DNA of 45,205 nt, taken from the NCBI GenBank assembly GCA_010279815.1, contig QEOQ01000206.1, forward strand, positions 481,430 to 526,634, in the 5' to 3' direction. Positions within the stretch are counted from its first letter, which is position 1. Every line of letters starts with the position of its first letter. A program made the translations under genes and the position numbers. Source of the stretch: Brachionus plicatilis (lineage: Eukaryota > Rotifera > Eurotatoria > Ploima > Brachionidae). The notes under the pieces are model-generated. The model did no database searches and was not told the origin of the DNA. It was given only the letters and a program-made list of their open reading frames with translations. Of this stretch, positions 21,136 to 29,950 are shown one piece after another.

Positions 21136-21674
21136 GAAATCACTGAAAAATCAATGCAAAATTTCACTATTAGTCGATAAAATCGATGGAAACTTGAATA
21201 TTTTTTTCTGTTTTTAATCAATGCAATATTAAAATTATTTTGAATGGATGTTACTATGGAAAGTTTTTAATATAAAAGCTTCAAAATCAAGTAATCAAGT
21301 ATGCATAAACTAGGCTGAAAGAAAACCGGCCAAAGATTTGCCTCAACAGTTTTTCTATAATTATATTAAAGAGTAAATTAGTTTTCTAAAATTTGAGATA
21401 AAGTTGCTTTGAGTAAAAAGTTTGATTTTCAAATATTTAAAATAATTCAATTAAATAGAACATTTAGTCCGATTTTGAAGTGGTGACGGTTGAATGTTGT
21501 CTAAATCAACGATTATTTGATCTTTGGTTTCGTTTAGTATAAAATCAAGTTAGAAAAGTAAATATTTTTTTCCAAATACTATGTGAATTCTTTTGATAAG
21601 ATTTATAAAGAAACAAAAATAATAAAAATACTTTTAGAGACTTGAAGAGTTTTCGAAGTTCATAGCTTCATTTT
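21136..21674. other. AT-rich spacer, nothing recognised
   Basis: Between the LINE tail and the inverted-repeat element that follows; no coding or repeat signal could be supported. Confidence 0.45.
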
Positions 21675-22935
21675 TGGTTATCCCTAAAATGCGGAAAATC
21701 GGAACGGAAAATTGTCATAAATTTTGAAATACTAAAATGCGACCGCGGAAAACAAAAAGGAATCTAAAGCGCGGAGTCGGAACTATTTAATTTTAAAATC
21801 TTATTTATTCAAAAAAAAAATTGGTCTATTAAGAGAGATATGCTCTTTGTAAATCTTTATTAGAACTAGCAATTAAGTTTCTTTAAGAGAGTATCTCTCT
21901 CTTTTTATAGTAACCTGGGGGTTTGCATCCATCCCAGGTCAGGATTGTGAAATAGACAAAATGAATCAAATTTGCTTATTTCATTTATATTTTTATTGCT
22001 ATGTTTTTTTTATTTAAAGTGGCTCAGGCCAAGGCATTTGAAATAAAACTCTTTTTTTTTTTCTTAACTTTATGCATGCTTTTCTAAGCAGCTAGTTTCA
22101 TGACAGCTAGTGTCGAACAAAGCGCAAAAAATCTATATCTAGGTTTAAGGCTTACGAAATACTAACAATATAAAAGCTGTGGAGTTTTTATACAAAAATA
22201 ATTTGAAACTCAAAGATTTAAAATTCTTCTTTTTTTTGGCTTAGACGGCCGTTTACTTTTAGATTTATTTTTCCAATAAAAGATTATACAACCAAACATT
22301 CTCTTTTATCTTTCTGACAACAGCACTGGCACATGAGTTAGGGGTTTCATCATCCTTGTCTGCTTACTCCTTGTCTGTTCATCTTCACAATCCTTCAACT
22401 AGCGCGTGATCGGCTGTACCCAATAACAACTTGCTCACACTGTTGGCTCACCGTAGCTAGATCGGCTTTATGTAAAAGCTCATCATTGCGTGACTAACTT
22501 GATACTCTCCAACTCAACCACGGATTCTCTGCGTGCTTGTACACTACACCTAGATACTCGCTATTTTTTAATGACTAGATCGGCTTAAAATATTTTTCAA
22601 ATATTAAATTTTAAAATCTCCTTTTTTACAAAAAAATAAACGAAAAAAATTTTTAATTTTACCAAATTTTACTAAAATTATCTCAAAATCGCGAAAATTT
22701 AAGTAATTTTTCGTAAAATACTTCTTTCTCACTTTTCGGATTTTACGTCAATTTACGTAAAATGTGGTAAAATTTGGTTAATTTACGGTATTTTACGTAA
22801 TTTTTCGTAAAATACTGTTATCAAATCACCACTGTAATTAATTTATTTTTAAATTAATAAAATAAAAATAAAAAAAATTTCCCTCTTCCGCTCTCTTCCG
22901 ATTCTGTTTCGATTTTCCGCATCTTTGGGTCACTT
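21675..22935. mobile_element. Inverted-repeat element, about 1.26 kb, no ORF
   Basis: The left end contains CCTAAAATGCGGAAAATCGG and, further in, more CGGAA words. The reverse complement of the right end reads CCAAAGATGCGGAAAATCG followed by AAACAGAATCGGAAG. These make imperfect terminal inverted repeats. Inside is a relatively GC-rich block (22310-22570) in which AGATCGGCTT occurs twice and GATCGGCTG once, a hairpin ACCTGGG/CCCAGGT at 21913-21940, and an ACGTAAA-rich stretch at 22690-22825 like that of the element at 6575. It could be a nest of two or three elements. No transposase frame is visible. Confidence 0.5.
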
Positions 22936-23280
22936 TCCGGGTTAAGCTAAAAAAACACAGGTTTACACCAAATGAGATCTCCCAGAAGATGATTTTCTTT
23001 TAGAATTATCGACGAATTTTTACTTTTCTTGGAAAATCGTGAAATTCAAAGTTAATCAACAGGCTAGTGGCCCTATCCATAAGACTGATATACACTTCAT
23101 TTATTTAAATTCTAAATAAAAATATACATTTAAAATTATTATAGAATTAAAAAAAAATATTTGAAAAGAATTTAACAATAATAAATTCAAGTTAAACAAT
23201 TCAAATTTTTTCACAAATTCCAAAAAATTCAAATTAATGTTATTGAAAATTTGGAGCTTAAATGTTTAAAACTTCAACAT
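22936..23280. other. AT-rich spacer, nothing recognised
   Basis: Lies between the inverted-repeat element and the 3' end of the minus-strand LINE fragment. No signal supported. Confidence 0.4.
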
Positions 23281-24135
23281 TCATCTTTTAATTACAAAGC
23301 AGTTTATAACCCTTGAGTAGAAATTTTCAAATGTTTTTTCACCATTTTTCGATTGTGCCATCGGTTTATATAAATTATTGCTGTTCCTTAAATTATATTT
23401 CAATTTTCTTGAGTCATTTTTTATCAGCCTTTCTTTCAAATTTAAAACTGAATTATCATAAAAAAAATATTCAAAAGAGAAGATAATCATTCTTTCAAAT
23501 ATTCTATGTTGAAATGAGTGAAGACTGTACTTTTCTAAAAGGTTGTTTATTTCATTAAAGGAATCAGCTTTAAACTTTAAATTTAAAAGTTCATAGATAG
23601 AAATATAATAGCTTTTTGCTAGCTTATTAACTGCCTCCTTTGAAAAATAGTATAGGAGAGTTGAGCAATAATCAAAAGGTAAAATAAGGTAAAATAAAGA
23701 TTTTAAAAAAATGCACTTTAACTGATTTAGCAAGATAGAAAAAAGTTTCTTATTTTCTCTAGTAGATATGTTATAAGCAAGTTTTATAAAGTTTACATCT
23801 TGATAATTGTCCAGTATATCTATCTTATTAAAGCTGCACCAATCATTTAGATTGTTAATTGTAAATTTTAGACTCCTTAGAGCTGTTTCAAGATATATAT
23901 TTGAAAAACTAAATGTTGTATCATCTGCAAACATTTTGATATTAATGTCTTTAAATAAAAATGATAGATCATTGACAAAAATCAGAAAAAACAGAGCACT
24001 TAGAACTGACCCTTCCGGTTCTCAAAATTTCATCTTTTAAGATTTGTATAGTTCCTATTCGAACCTTTTGAGTTCTATTTTCAAAATAATTTAAAAGAAG
24101 GCCTAATGAAGAGTTGTAAAAACCTATGCTAAAAA
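23281..24135 (-). pseudogene. LINE reverse transcriptase fragment, internally deleted
   Basis: Read on the minus strand, 24135 to about 24030 gives YNSSLGLLLNYFENRTQKV, the segment before the RT core. After a frame break near 24020, EPEGSVLSALFFLIFVNDL and MFADDTTFSFS follow (the catalytic box is FADD). A large in-frame deletion then joins NDWCSFNKID to a downstream block (LPFDYCSTLLYYF ... YSLHSFQHRIFERM). The frame ends with the TAA at 23283-23281, followed by no obvious tandem tail. Its sequence differs clearly from the LINE at 20072, so at least two non-LTR families are present. Non-functional. Confidence 0.85.
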
Positions 24136-24771
24136 ATTTTTAATTTGTTTTTTTTATTTGCATGTCTTAGCTAGTAGGGCAGCATAATCTAACGGTATTT
24201 GTTTAGGAAAGAAGCGGCCATTTATTTCTCCGAAAAAAAAAATGTGTCATACTCATGTGCTTAAACGCATAAGTCTTTGGGTTTACTGACAAATTTTTTT
24301 TGTATAAAAACGTAACGCTCTTTTTGCGTAACGACCATAAAATATTTTATATGCTTCTAAAGGTTTCAATACTATAGGAACCTGTGGATATTATAAATTT
24401 GAATTAATAATTAATGTAGAAAAAAATAATTTATTAACTTTTTTAAATAAATATGATTTTAATAGTTATTAAATTTATAAAAATTTATCAAAATAAAAAC
24501 TTAATAAAATAAATTTATTCCATGCATTGATTAGTTTTGTGTTATTGCATTAATTTTTGATTCAATAAGTGGATAGTAATCTATTGAAATTTTAGGATAA
24601 GATTTTTCATGGTAAAGGTCTGAACAAAAATGGAGAACTACGAACATAGAAAATTTTATTTTGCATTGGCACAACATTTAGATTATTTCTTTTTATTATT
24701 GATACTAAGAGTGCATAGTATTAATGCTTTAGTCTAGTAGATAACTCAGACATAACCTCGTAAGCTGGGCA
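24136..24771. other. AT-rich spacer, nothing recognised
   Basis: No open frame or repeat partner could be identified between the LINE fragment and the three-arm repeat. Confidence 0.4.
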
Positions 24772-25262
24772 TTGTGAAATTTGGTACAAAAAGCAAAAAC
24801 AAAATATTAAAAATTCCAAAGCTTGAAAGAACAAAGCAAGTTCTGTAAATTGTAACAGCTGATACATCCTTTGTACCATTAATATACTGATTCGGCAAAA
24901 CTATGCAATAAATCTGCAAAACTCAGAAAATAGTAAATTGGGGATACTACATTATATTAAAAATCCAATTCAACTTTAAGTGGTGGTACAAAAGATGTAT
25001 CAGTTGGTACAATTTACAGAACATGTTTTAGTCGGTCCAGATTAAAGTTCTGGCGTTTTTTATGTTTTGTTTTTGTTTTCTGTACTATAATTCACAATGT
25101 TCTGAATTTTGCAGAGTTTTGCAGAATCACTATATTGGTTGTACAAAGGATGTATCAGATGCTACAATTCACAGAACATGCTTTGGTCCTTCAGAACTTA
25201 AGCTTTGGCACTTTTTATATTTTGTTTTTGATTTTTGTACCAAAATTTACAATGCCGTAAGC
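24772..25262. mobile_element. Three-arm repeat: one inverted and two direct copies
   Basis: The reverse complement of 24772-24888 (GGTACAAAGGATGTATCAGC ... TTTACAGAACTTGC ... TTTTGTACCAAATTTCAC) closely matches 25136-25262, forming inverted arms of about 120 bp. A third copy in the same orientation as the right arm lies at about 24988-25105 (GGTACAAAAGATGTATCAG). The GTATCAGCTGATAC core also occurs in the hairpin MITE at 40276-40507, so the two belong to related families. Apart from a fortuitous 86-codon frame there is no coding content. Confidence 0.75.
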
Positions 25263-25429
25263 TGCTCATTGAATAGAACCAAGTTGTTGAGACAAAAGAT
25301 TTTGAATGCATTAATTTATTAAAATTACTTTCAAAAGTGTTGCTCAAATATTGAAAATTATTATTAAAAAATTTAATTTTATTATTGTATGATTATTATT
25401 TAATGATTGGATTATAATAATTTTTTAAA

Positions 25430-25690
25430 TAGTAGTAGTGGTAGTAGTAGTATTATTTCTTTTTACGACACCTAACATGTAGAATGTCTAAGCCCATCAC
25501 TGAAAAATGGCCGTGTGGAGCTGTAGCAGCCGATTCCATTGAAATTATCTAAACTAGCGGTTGACTTAGCTTCTTCTCCATCTTTTAATTTTATTATTAT
25601 GTTAAACAATTTGAAGTTTTTGATTAAATTTTCATAATAATTCTCAAAAATAATATGAGTCATATTTAGAAGATTTTCGAGCATTTTTAA
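25430..25690 (-). pseudogene. LINE 3'-end fragment with (TAC)n tail
   Basis: On the minus strand a 70-codon frame (starting MLENLLNMTHIIFENYY) ends after CTGCTACAGCTCCACACGG, a close relative of CTGCCACAGCCTTACGG at the 3' end of the LINE at 20072. It is followed by TACTACTACTACCACTACTACTA at 25433-25455. Only the extreme 3' end of an element was inserted or survives. The frame itself has no recognisable domain. Confidence 0.65.
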
Positions 25691-26219
25691 TTAAAAAATT
25701 AATCTTAGAGAAATATATTCATGTTTAGCAAACCATGCCTGCATAATTCTGCATGTAAAAATAATATTGCAGAGAATTGCAGATTTAAAAATTCAATTTA
25801 AAACTGAATGTTTACTTTAAATGTGCTTTTACAGTAAAATTTAAAATAAAAAAATATTTGAAAACATTTTAATGATACTGTTTCGGCATGATCATTTAAA
25901 TTCAAATAAAAACTTCAATATTCCATTAATTTGTATTGTCTATTTAATAACTTTTAAGATTTTAAAAACCACTATTTTTATTTGAGGAGTCAAATTATAA
26001 TACTGATTGTCAAATTGTAATTTGTATAATAAATTACTTGAATTTGAATTTATCTATGTGAATTTTGAAATTACTTTATCATCTTTGTATATATTAAAAT
26101 AAAGACGAAAAGCCTATTTATTTAAAAAATTTATAATTTATTCAGGTAAAATAATTAAAAAAAAGAGCCATTTTTAAGCCATATCATCTTAATGTTAAAA
26201 AAAACATTTAAATACAACT
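25691..26219. other. Spacer downstream of the minus-strand gene cluster
   Basis: AT-rich; presumably the 3' flank of the last gene in the cluster. No further feature recognised. Confidence 0.4.
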
Positions 26220-26489
26220 CTAGTCTGTTCCAGAGCTAGAAGAAGAAGATTCTGATGACCAATTTTTGGAATCGTCCATTTGTATTATGTCTCCATCATT
26301 TATTCCATATCTTTTTATTTTTTTACGTGATTTTAGAACTTCTTCATTAAAAATTAAACGTAAACCATTTTCGAATTGAGGAGCAAACTCAGTTCTAATT
26401 CGGGACTTGATTTCTCTAACTTTGGTGTTTGGATCATAATCGATTTGGAAGGTACTACCATCCGACATTCTTAAAATTGTTATTGCCAT
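26220..26489 (-). CDS. Ubiquitin-like protein with polyserine tail (UBL-1)
   Basis: A single-exon gene of 89 residues. The ATG at 26489-26487 was chosen because it aligns with the start of its paralogue at 28547-28816. Residues 1-74 read as a ubiquitin-like beta-grasp: MAITILRMSDGSTFQIDYDP (strands 1-2), TKVREIKSRIRTEFAPQ (helix), LRLIFNEEVLKSRKKI (equivalent of RLIFAGKQLEDGRTL) and GDIIQMDD (last strand). The tail is KNWSSESSSSSSGTD. There is no Gly-Gly terminus, so conjugation like ubiquitin is unlikely; an adaptor or binding role is inferred. The Ser/acidic tail could be phosphorylated by CK2. It is the last gene of a four-gene minus-strand cluster, 363 bp after the DUF167-like gene. No named family was recognised. 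Confidence 0.8.
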   Translation of the reverse strand: MAITILRMSDGSTFQIDYDPNTKVREIKSRIRTEFAPQFENGLRLIFNEEVLKSRKKIKRYGINDGDIIQMDDSKNWSSESSSSSSGTD

Positions 26490-26852
26490 GAGAAGTCTTC
26501 TAGAAAAATTTTTAGTAAAAATATTGTCAAATATTAAAACAGTTCTTTTTATACACAAAATTTTTATTGTTGAGCTTTTTTTTAAATGCAAAATTTAACG
26601 ACGTAATTTACATAATTCCTCGATGTTGAGCTGATTGGAGAAAAACGAATTTTTTATAACATTATTTTTCTTTCAAAAACAAAACCCTTGAAAATTTTTT
26701 ATATACTCGTAACTCAGAGCAAATTTTTATTCTATCACTATAATGAAACTAGGTGTAATCAAAGGTTTAAAAAAAGAAAGAATTATTTGTTTTTTGATAT
26801 TTTACTTTCTTTAAATATTTAATTTAAAAACTTCAACGATTTAAATTTTGAA

Positions 26853-27444
26853 TTAAATTTGAGTTTCTTTTTTCATCAATTCCATAATTTCATCAACATT
26901 AAGCTTACAATTTGATAAAATTAGAATTTTGTTCCGATTTTTAGAGCCCTTGATTGAAAAATTTAGTTGAAAAAATAATCTTGTAAAAAAATTACTTTGT
27001 CCAAAAAAACATCACTTGATTTTAGCCCGATAATTTTTGATATAAACTTTATCAGCTCTTTATTCGCTTCACCATCAACTGGAGGTGCTCCAATTCTAAC
27101 ATTAATAGCATCTTCATCAATACCTAGCTTGAAATTTATAATTAAATATTTTATTTTTAATCTAATTTTTTATTACTCGCGATTTCGGTATCTTTAGCAC
27201 CTGGTTTTGCAAAAATATTTAGACATAATTCTCCATTTTTGTTCACAAAAACTGGTTTCTCAAAATCAAGCAAACTTGAAGTTGGCTTATATTTAAAACT
27301 TAATTTGATATAAATTTAAATGCTAATATTTACCTGATTTTCGTGTTTTGGTTGATGTTTTTTGTTTTTAGACATTGAAGATTTTGTTGAAATTTGAAAA
27401 AAATTAAAAAAATATATATTTTTTAAAACTGCTCTCTTAACCAT
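26853..27444 (-). CDS. C15orf40: DUF167/UPF0235 protein (C15orf40-like)
   Basis: Exons on the minus strand: 27444-27334, 27285-27177, 27123-26996, 26948-26853, giving 147 residues from the first ATG or 124 from the in-frame second ATG at 27375. Introns are 47-53 bp. The second start gives MSKNKKHQPKHENQ; the first adds 23 residues (MVKRAVLKNIYFFNFFQIST) that look like a mitochondrial presequence. The DUF167 domain is clear: LCLNIFAKPGAKDTEI, then INVRIGAPPVDGEANKELIK, then KSSDVFLDKGSKNRNKILIL. The family is a small alpha/beta fold found from bacteria to humans, with no settled biochemical function. The human homologue also has an N-terminal extension before an internal MPKK start, so dual starts may be conserved. 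Stop TAA at 26855-26853. Confidence 0.9.
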
Positions 27445-27614
27445 TTTGAAATGAATATAATTCTTAGTAAAAATTCTTTGCTGGTATTTTCAACTTTTTT
27501 GTCTTAAAAAATTTAAATAAAATAAAGTGAGCATTTTTAAAATCGCTTTTTTTACTAATGTTTTGATCGCCTTTTAATAATTAAAAGAAAAATTTGTTTT
27601 TAATTTTCCAAATT

Positions 27615-27620
27615 TTTATT
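27615..27620 (-). promoter_or_regulatory. Poly(A) signal of PPIL1 gene
   Basis: AATAAA on the minus strand, about 62 bases after the PPIL1 stop codon and well before the next gene's start. It suggests the cluster members have their own 3' ends. Confidence 0.6.
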
Positions 27621-27681
27621 GACAAATCTAAAAAATTTTAAACCAAGAATATTACAAAAATTAACAAAAACACCTTAAAAT

Positions 27682-28422
27682 TTAGTTTGGTGTAATAAAG
27701 GCTTTGACTATTTTCACTTCATCAACAGGTCTGTCATCTTTATCGGTTTGCAACAGGCCGATTCGTTGAACGACTTTCATTCCGGAGGCAACTCTTCCGA
27801 AAATTGCATGCTTACCATTTAACCACTCACATGGTGCTAGGGTAATAAAAAATTGACTTCCATTTGTGTTAGGACCAGCATTTGCCATGCTTAAAATTCC
27901 AGCTCCTTTTAAAAAATTTTATTTAATTTTTTTCCAATTTTTAAATTACCGAATTAACTATACCCATATGTTTTAGATCCTGATGAATTTCGTCAGCAAA
28001 AGTTTTACCATAAATTGATGCTCCACCTCTTCCAGTGCCTAAGAATTTTCATTTAAACTTTAAATTATGGAAACACAATTCTTCAAAAAAAACCTGTTGG
28101 GTCTCCTGTTTGAATCATAAAATCTGGAATAATTCGATGAAATTTTACACCTAAAAAATTAAATTATATTTAAATTTTTTTTTGTCCATGGTTGTTTTTG
28201 ATTTTTACCATTGTAATATCCTCTTCTGGCTAGTTCGGCAAAGTTTCTACAAGTTTCTGGCGCATGTTTCCAATAAAGCTCAATAATTATAGGGCCTAAA
28301 CTAAATCAATAATAAAATTAGTTTTTTCTATTAAATTTTAGTATTAAGTTAAACCTTGTTTCTAAAGTAACATTAGGTGGTTGCCATGTTTTCGGAGGAA
28401 TAGAGTTAGCTGTGGTTAACAT
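27682..28422 (-). CDS. PPIL1: Peptidyl-prolyl isomerase-like 1 (spliceosomal cyclophilin)
   Basis: Five exons on the minus strand: 28422-28355, 28300-28209, 28150-28094, 28038-27964, 27905-27682. They give 171 residues (human PPIL1 has 166), with all phases agreeing and introns of 54-58 bp. Diagnostic stretches are [92 protein letters not shown] and [13 protein letters not shown]. The catalytic residues expected for cyclophilins (Arg and Gln in [11 protein letters not shown], the active-site Trp and the His in WLNGKH) are present. QTGD replaces the common QGGD. Known of the family: it joins the spliceosome through SKIP/SNW1. It sits 124 bp downstream of UBL-2 and 237 bp upstream of the DUF167-like gene. 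Confidence 0.96.
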
Positions 28423-28546
28423 TTTGAATTTTGTTCGATAAAAAAATTTTTATTTTGAAAATTTTATTTCATTCATTTAGTTTAAAAAAAATTTATTTTA
28501 AAAACTTAACTAAATGTTTAATTTTATTTTATTATTATGTTGGTAC

Positions 28547-28816
28547 TTAGTCTTCAGACGATGAACTTGATGATGAAGATGACCAATTTTTTCTGTCATC
28601 CATTTCAATAATTCCGTTATCTTCAAATTTATAATGTTTAAGTCTATGCCTTGACTTCATTACCTTCCCATTGAAAAGTAATCTGCAGCCATTTTTAAAT
28701 TGAGGAGCAAATTCTTTTCTTATTCTTCTTTTAACAGTATTGACAAATGAACCTGGATCTATATCTTCTAATAAATAAGTTGATCCATCTGAAAGTCGTT
28801 TAACAGTTATGGGCAT
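28547..28816 (-). CDS. Ubiquitin-like protein with polyserine tail (UBL-2)
   Basis: A single-exon gene of 89 residues, exactly the length of its paralogue UBL-1. The ubiquitin-like region reads MPITVKRLSDGSTYLLEDID, VNTVKRRIRKEFAPQFKNG, CRLLFNGKVMKSRHRLKHY and NGIIEMDD, which aligns to ubiquitin strand by strand (MPITVKRLSDGST against MQIFVKTLTGKT; RLLFNGKVM against RLIFAGKQL). The tail is KNWSSSSSSSSSED, with no Gly-Gly. Shared blocks with UBL-1 include EFAPQF and the MDD...KNWSS boundary. It is the first gene of the minus-strand cluster. AATAAA occurs about 15-25 bases after the stop (28523-28533). The function is unknown to me. Confidence 0.82.
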   Translation of the reverse strand: MPITVKRLSDGSTYLLEDIDPGSFVNTVKRRIRKEFAPQFKNGCRLLFNGKVMKSRHRLKHYKFEDNGIIEMDDRKNWSSSSSSSSSED

Positions 28817-29950
28817 CTTGATTAAATTTTGAAAATATAAATTTAAAGAAAAATTTAAGCTTTCTTTTTGCTATTTATGGAAAGCATTAGTAATCTTGAA
28901 ATTAAAAATAGTGTTTTTCACCATTCGCTTAAAGATAAAGTCTAGTATTTAGGAATAAATTATCAATTTTTAAAAACTTTTTAGAAGTAAAATAAATTTA
29001 AAAAGGGGCAAGTAAATTTCAAAATTATAAAAAAAAAATGATCATAATTAATTTAAAAAAGTTATCTCTAGTGGTATAAGAATTTATTTATTTTTGAAAT
29101 TGTAGATAGATTTTTTTTTTAAATCATATTAAGTAGCCTTTTTCTTTTATTCTTTAAAGCATAAAAATCAAATTAAAAATAAAAATTTTCGAGCAAGCTT
29201 TTGATCCCAAAACTGAAAATATTTTTATAAAAATTTTTTTAGCTTAACAAAAACTAAATTTTAGATTTTTTCCAAAATAATTGATCAAATTTTTTTTACT
29301 CAAAACAAAATAATAAAAATTTCTCAAAATCAAAGCGTATTCTAACATTTAAACCAAGCTTTAAAAATATTCTTTTTGAAATTAAACTTTTAAAACCCGG
29401 TCACTTTAACATTTATAATGATTGATTTACAATTTTAGCATTACAGATCACACAATTAAATATTAAATTGGCAAAAATTTAGATTAAGGATAAACGTGTA
29501 TCTCTGATCCAAAGATGACACAAAATTAAAAGTCTATTTTAATCGCCGCGAGTATTCGAATGCCAATATGCAGACCAATGCTTCAAAGCTAATGTCGGGA
29601 TAGACAAAACTGCGTAAATCATTCAAAATAGCATTGATGCTGAATAGAGAGAAAATTTAGAATATTTTTATTTATGACCAGATACAACTGGTTGCACTAA
29701 AATTAAAAGTAGCTTTTAGCTCTAGAGAGGAATGCATCTTTTAAAAGAAAAGGAATGAGACCTAATTATTTCAGTTTTATTTGGAAAATATCTTCTAATT
29801 ATAGAAATTTAAGCACCAGTTAAAGGATTAAATTTTTGCTAGAATTTTTAATTCTATTTTAAATTTAAAACGAAATTATTTTTTTCCACCAGATCGAAAT
29901 AGCCAGATACTGACAAAAATAAAATTTTGTAAAATTTAGAAAGTTTAAAA
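28817..29950. other. Divergent intergenic region (UBL-2 and Rh gene)
   Basis: The minus-strand cluster and the plus-strand Rh gene diverge from here, so promoters in both directions are expected. A slightly GC-richer patch at 29510-29760 may be regulatory or a 5' non-coding exon. Nothing specific could be identified. Confidence 0.45.

Noticed and set aside
25062..25322. Plus-strand 86-codon frame
   Set aside because: It lies entirely in the three-arm repeat and its sequence is explained by the repeat arms.
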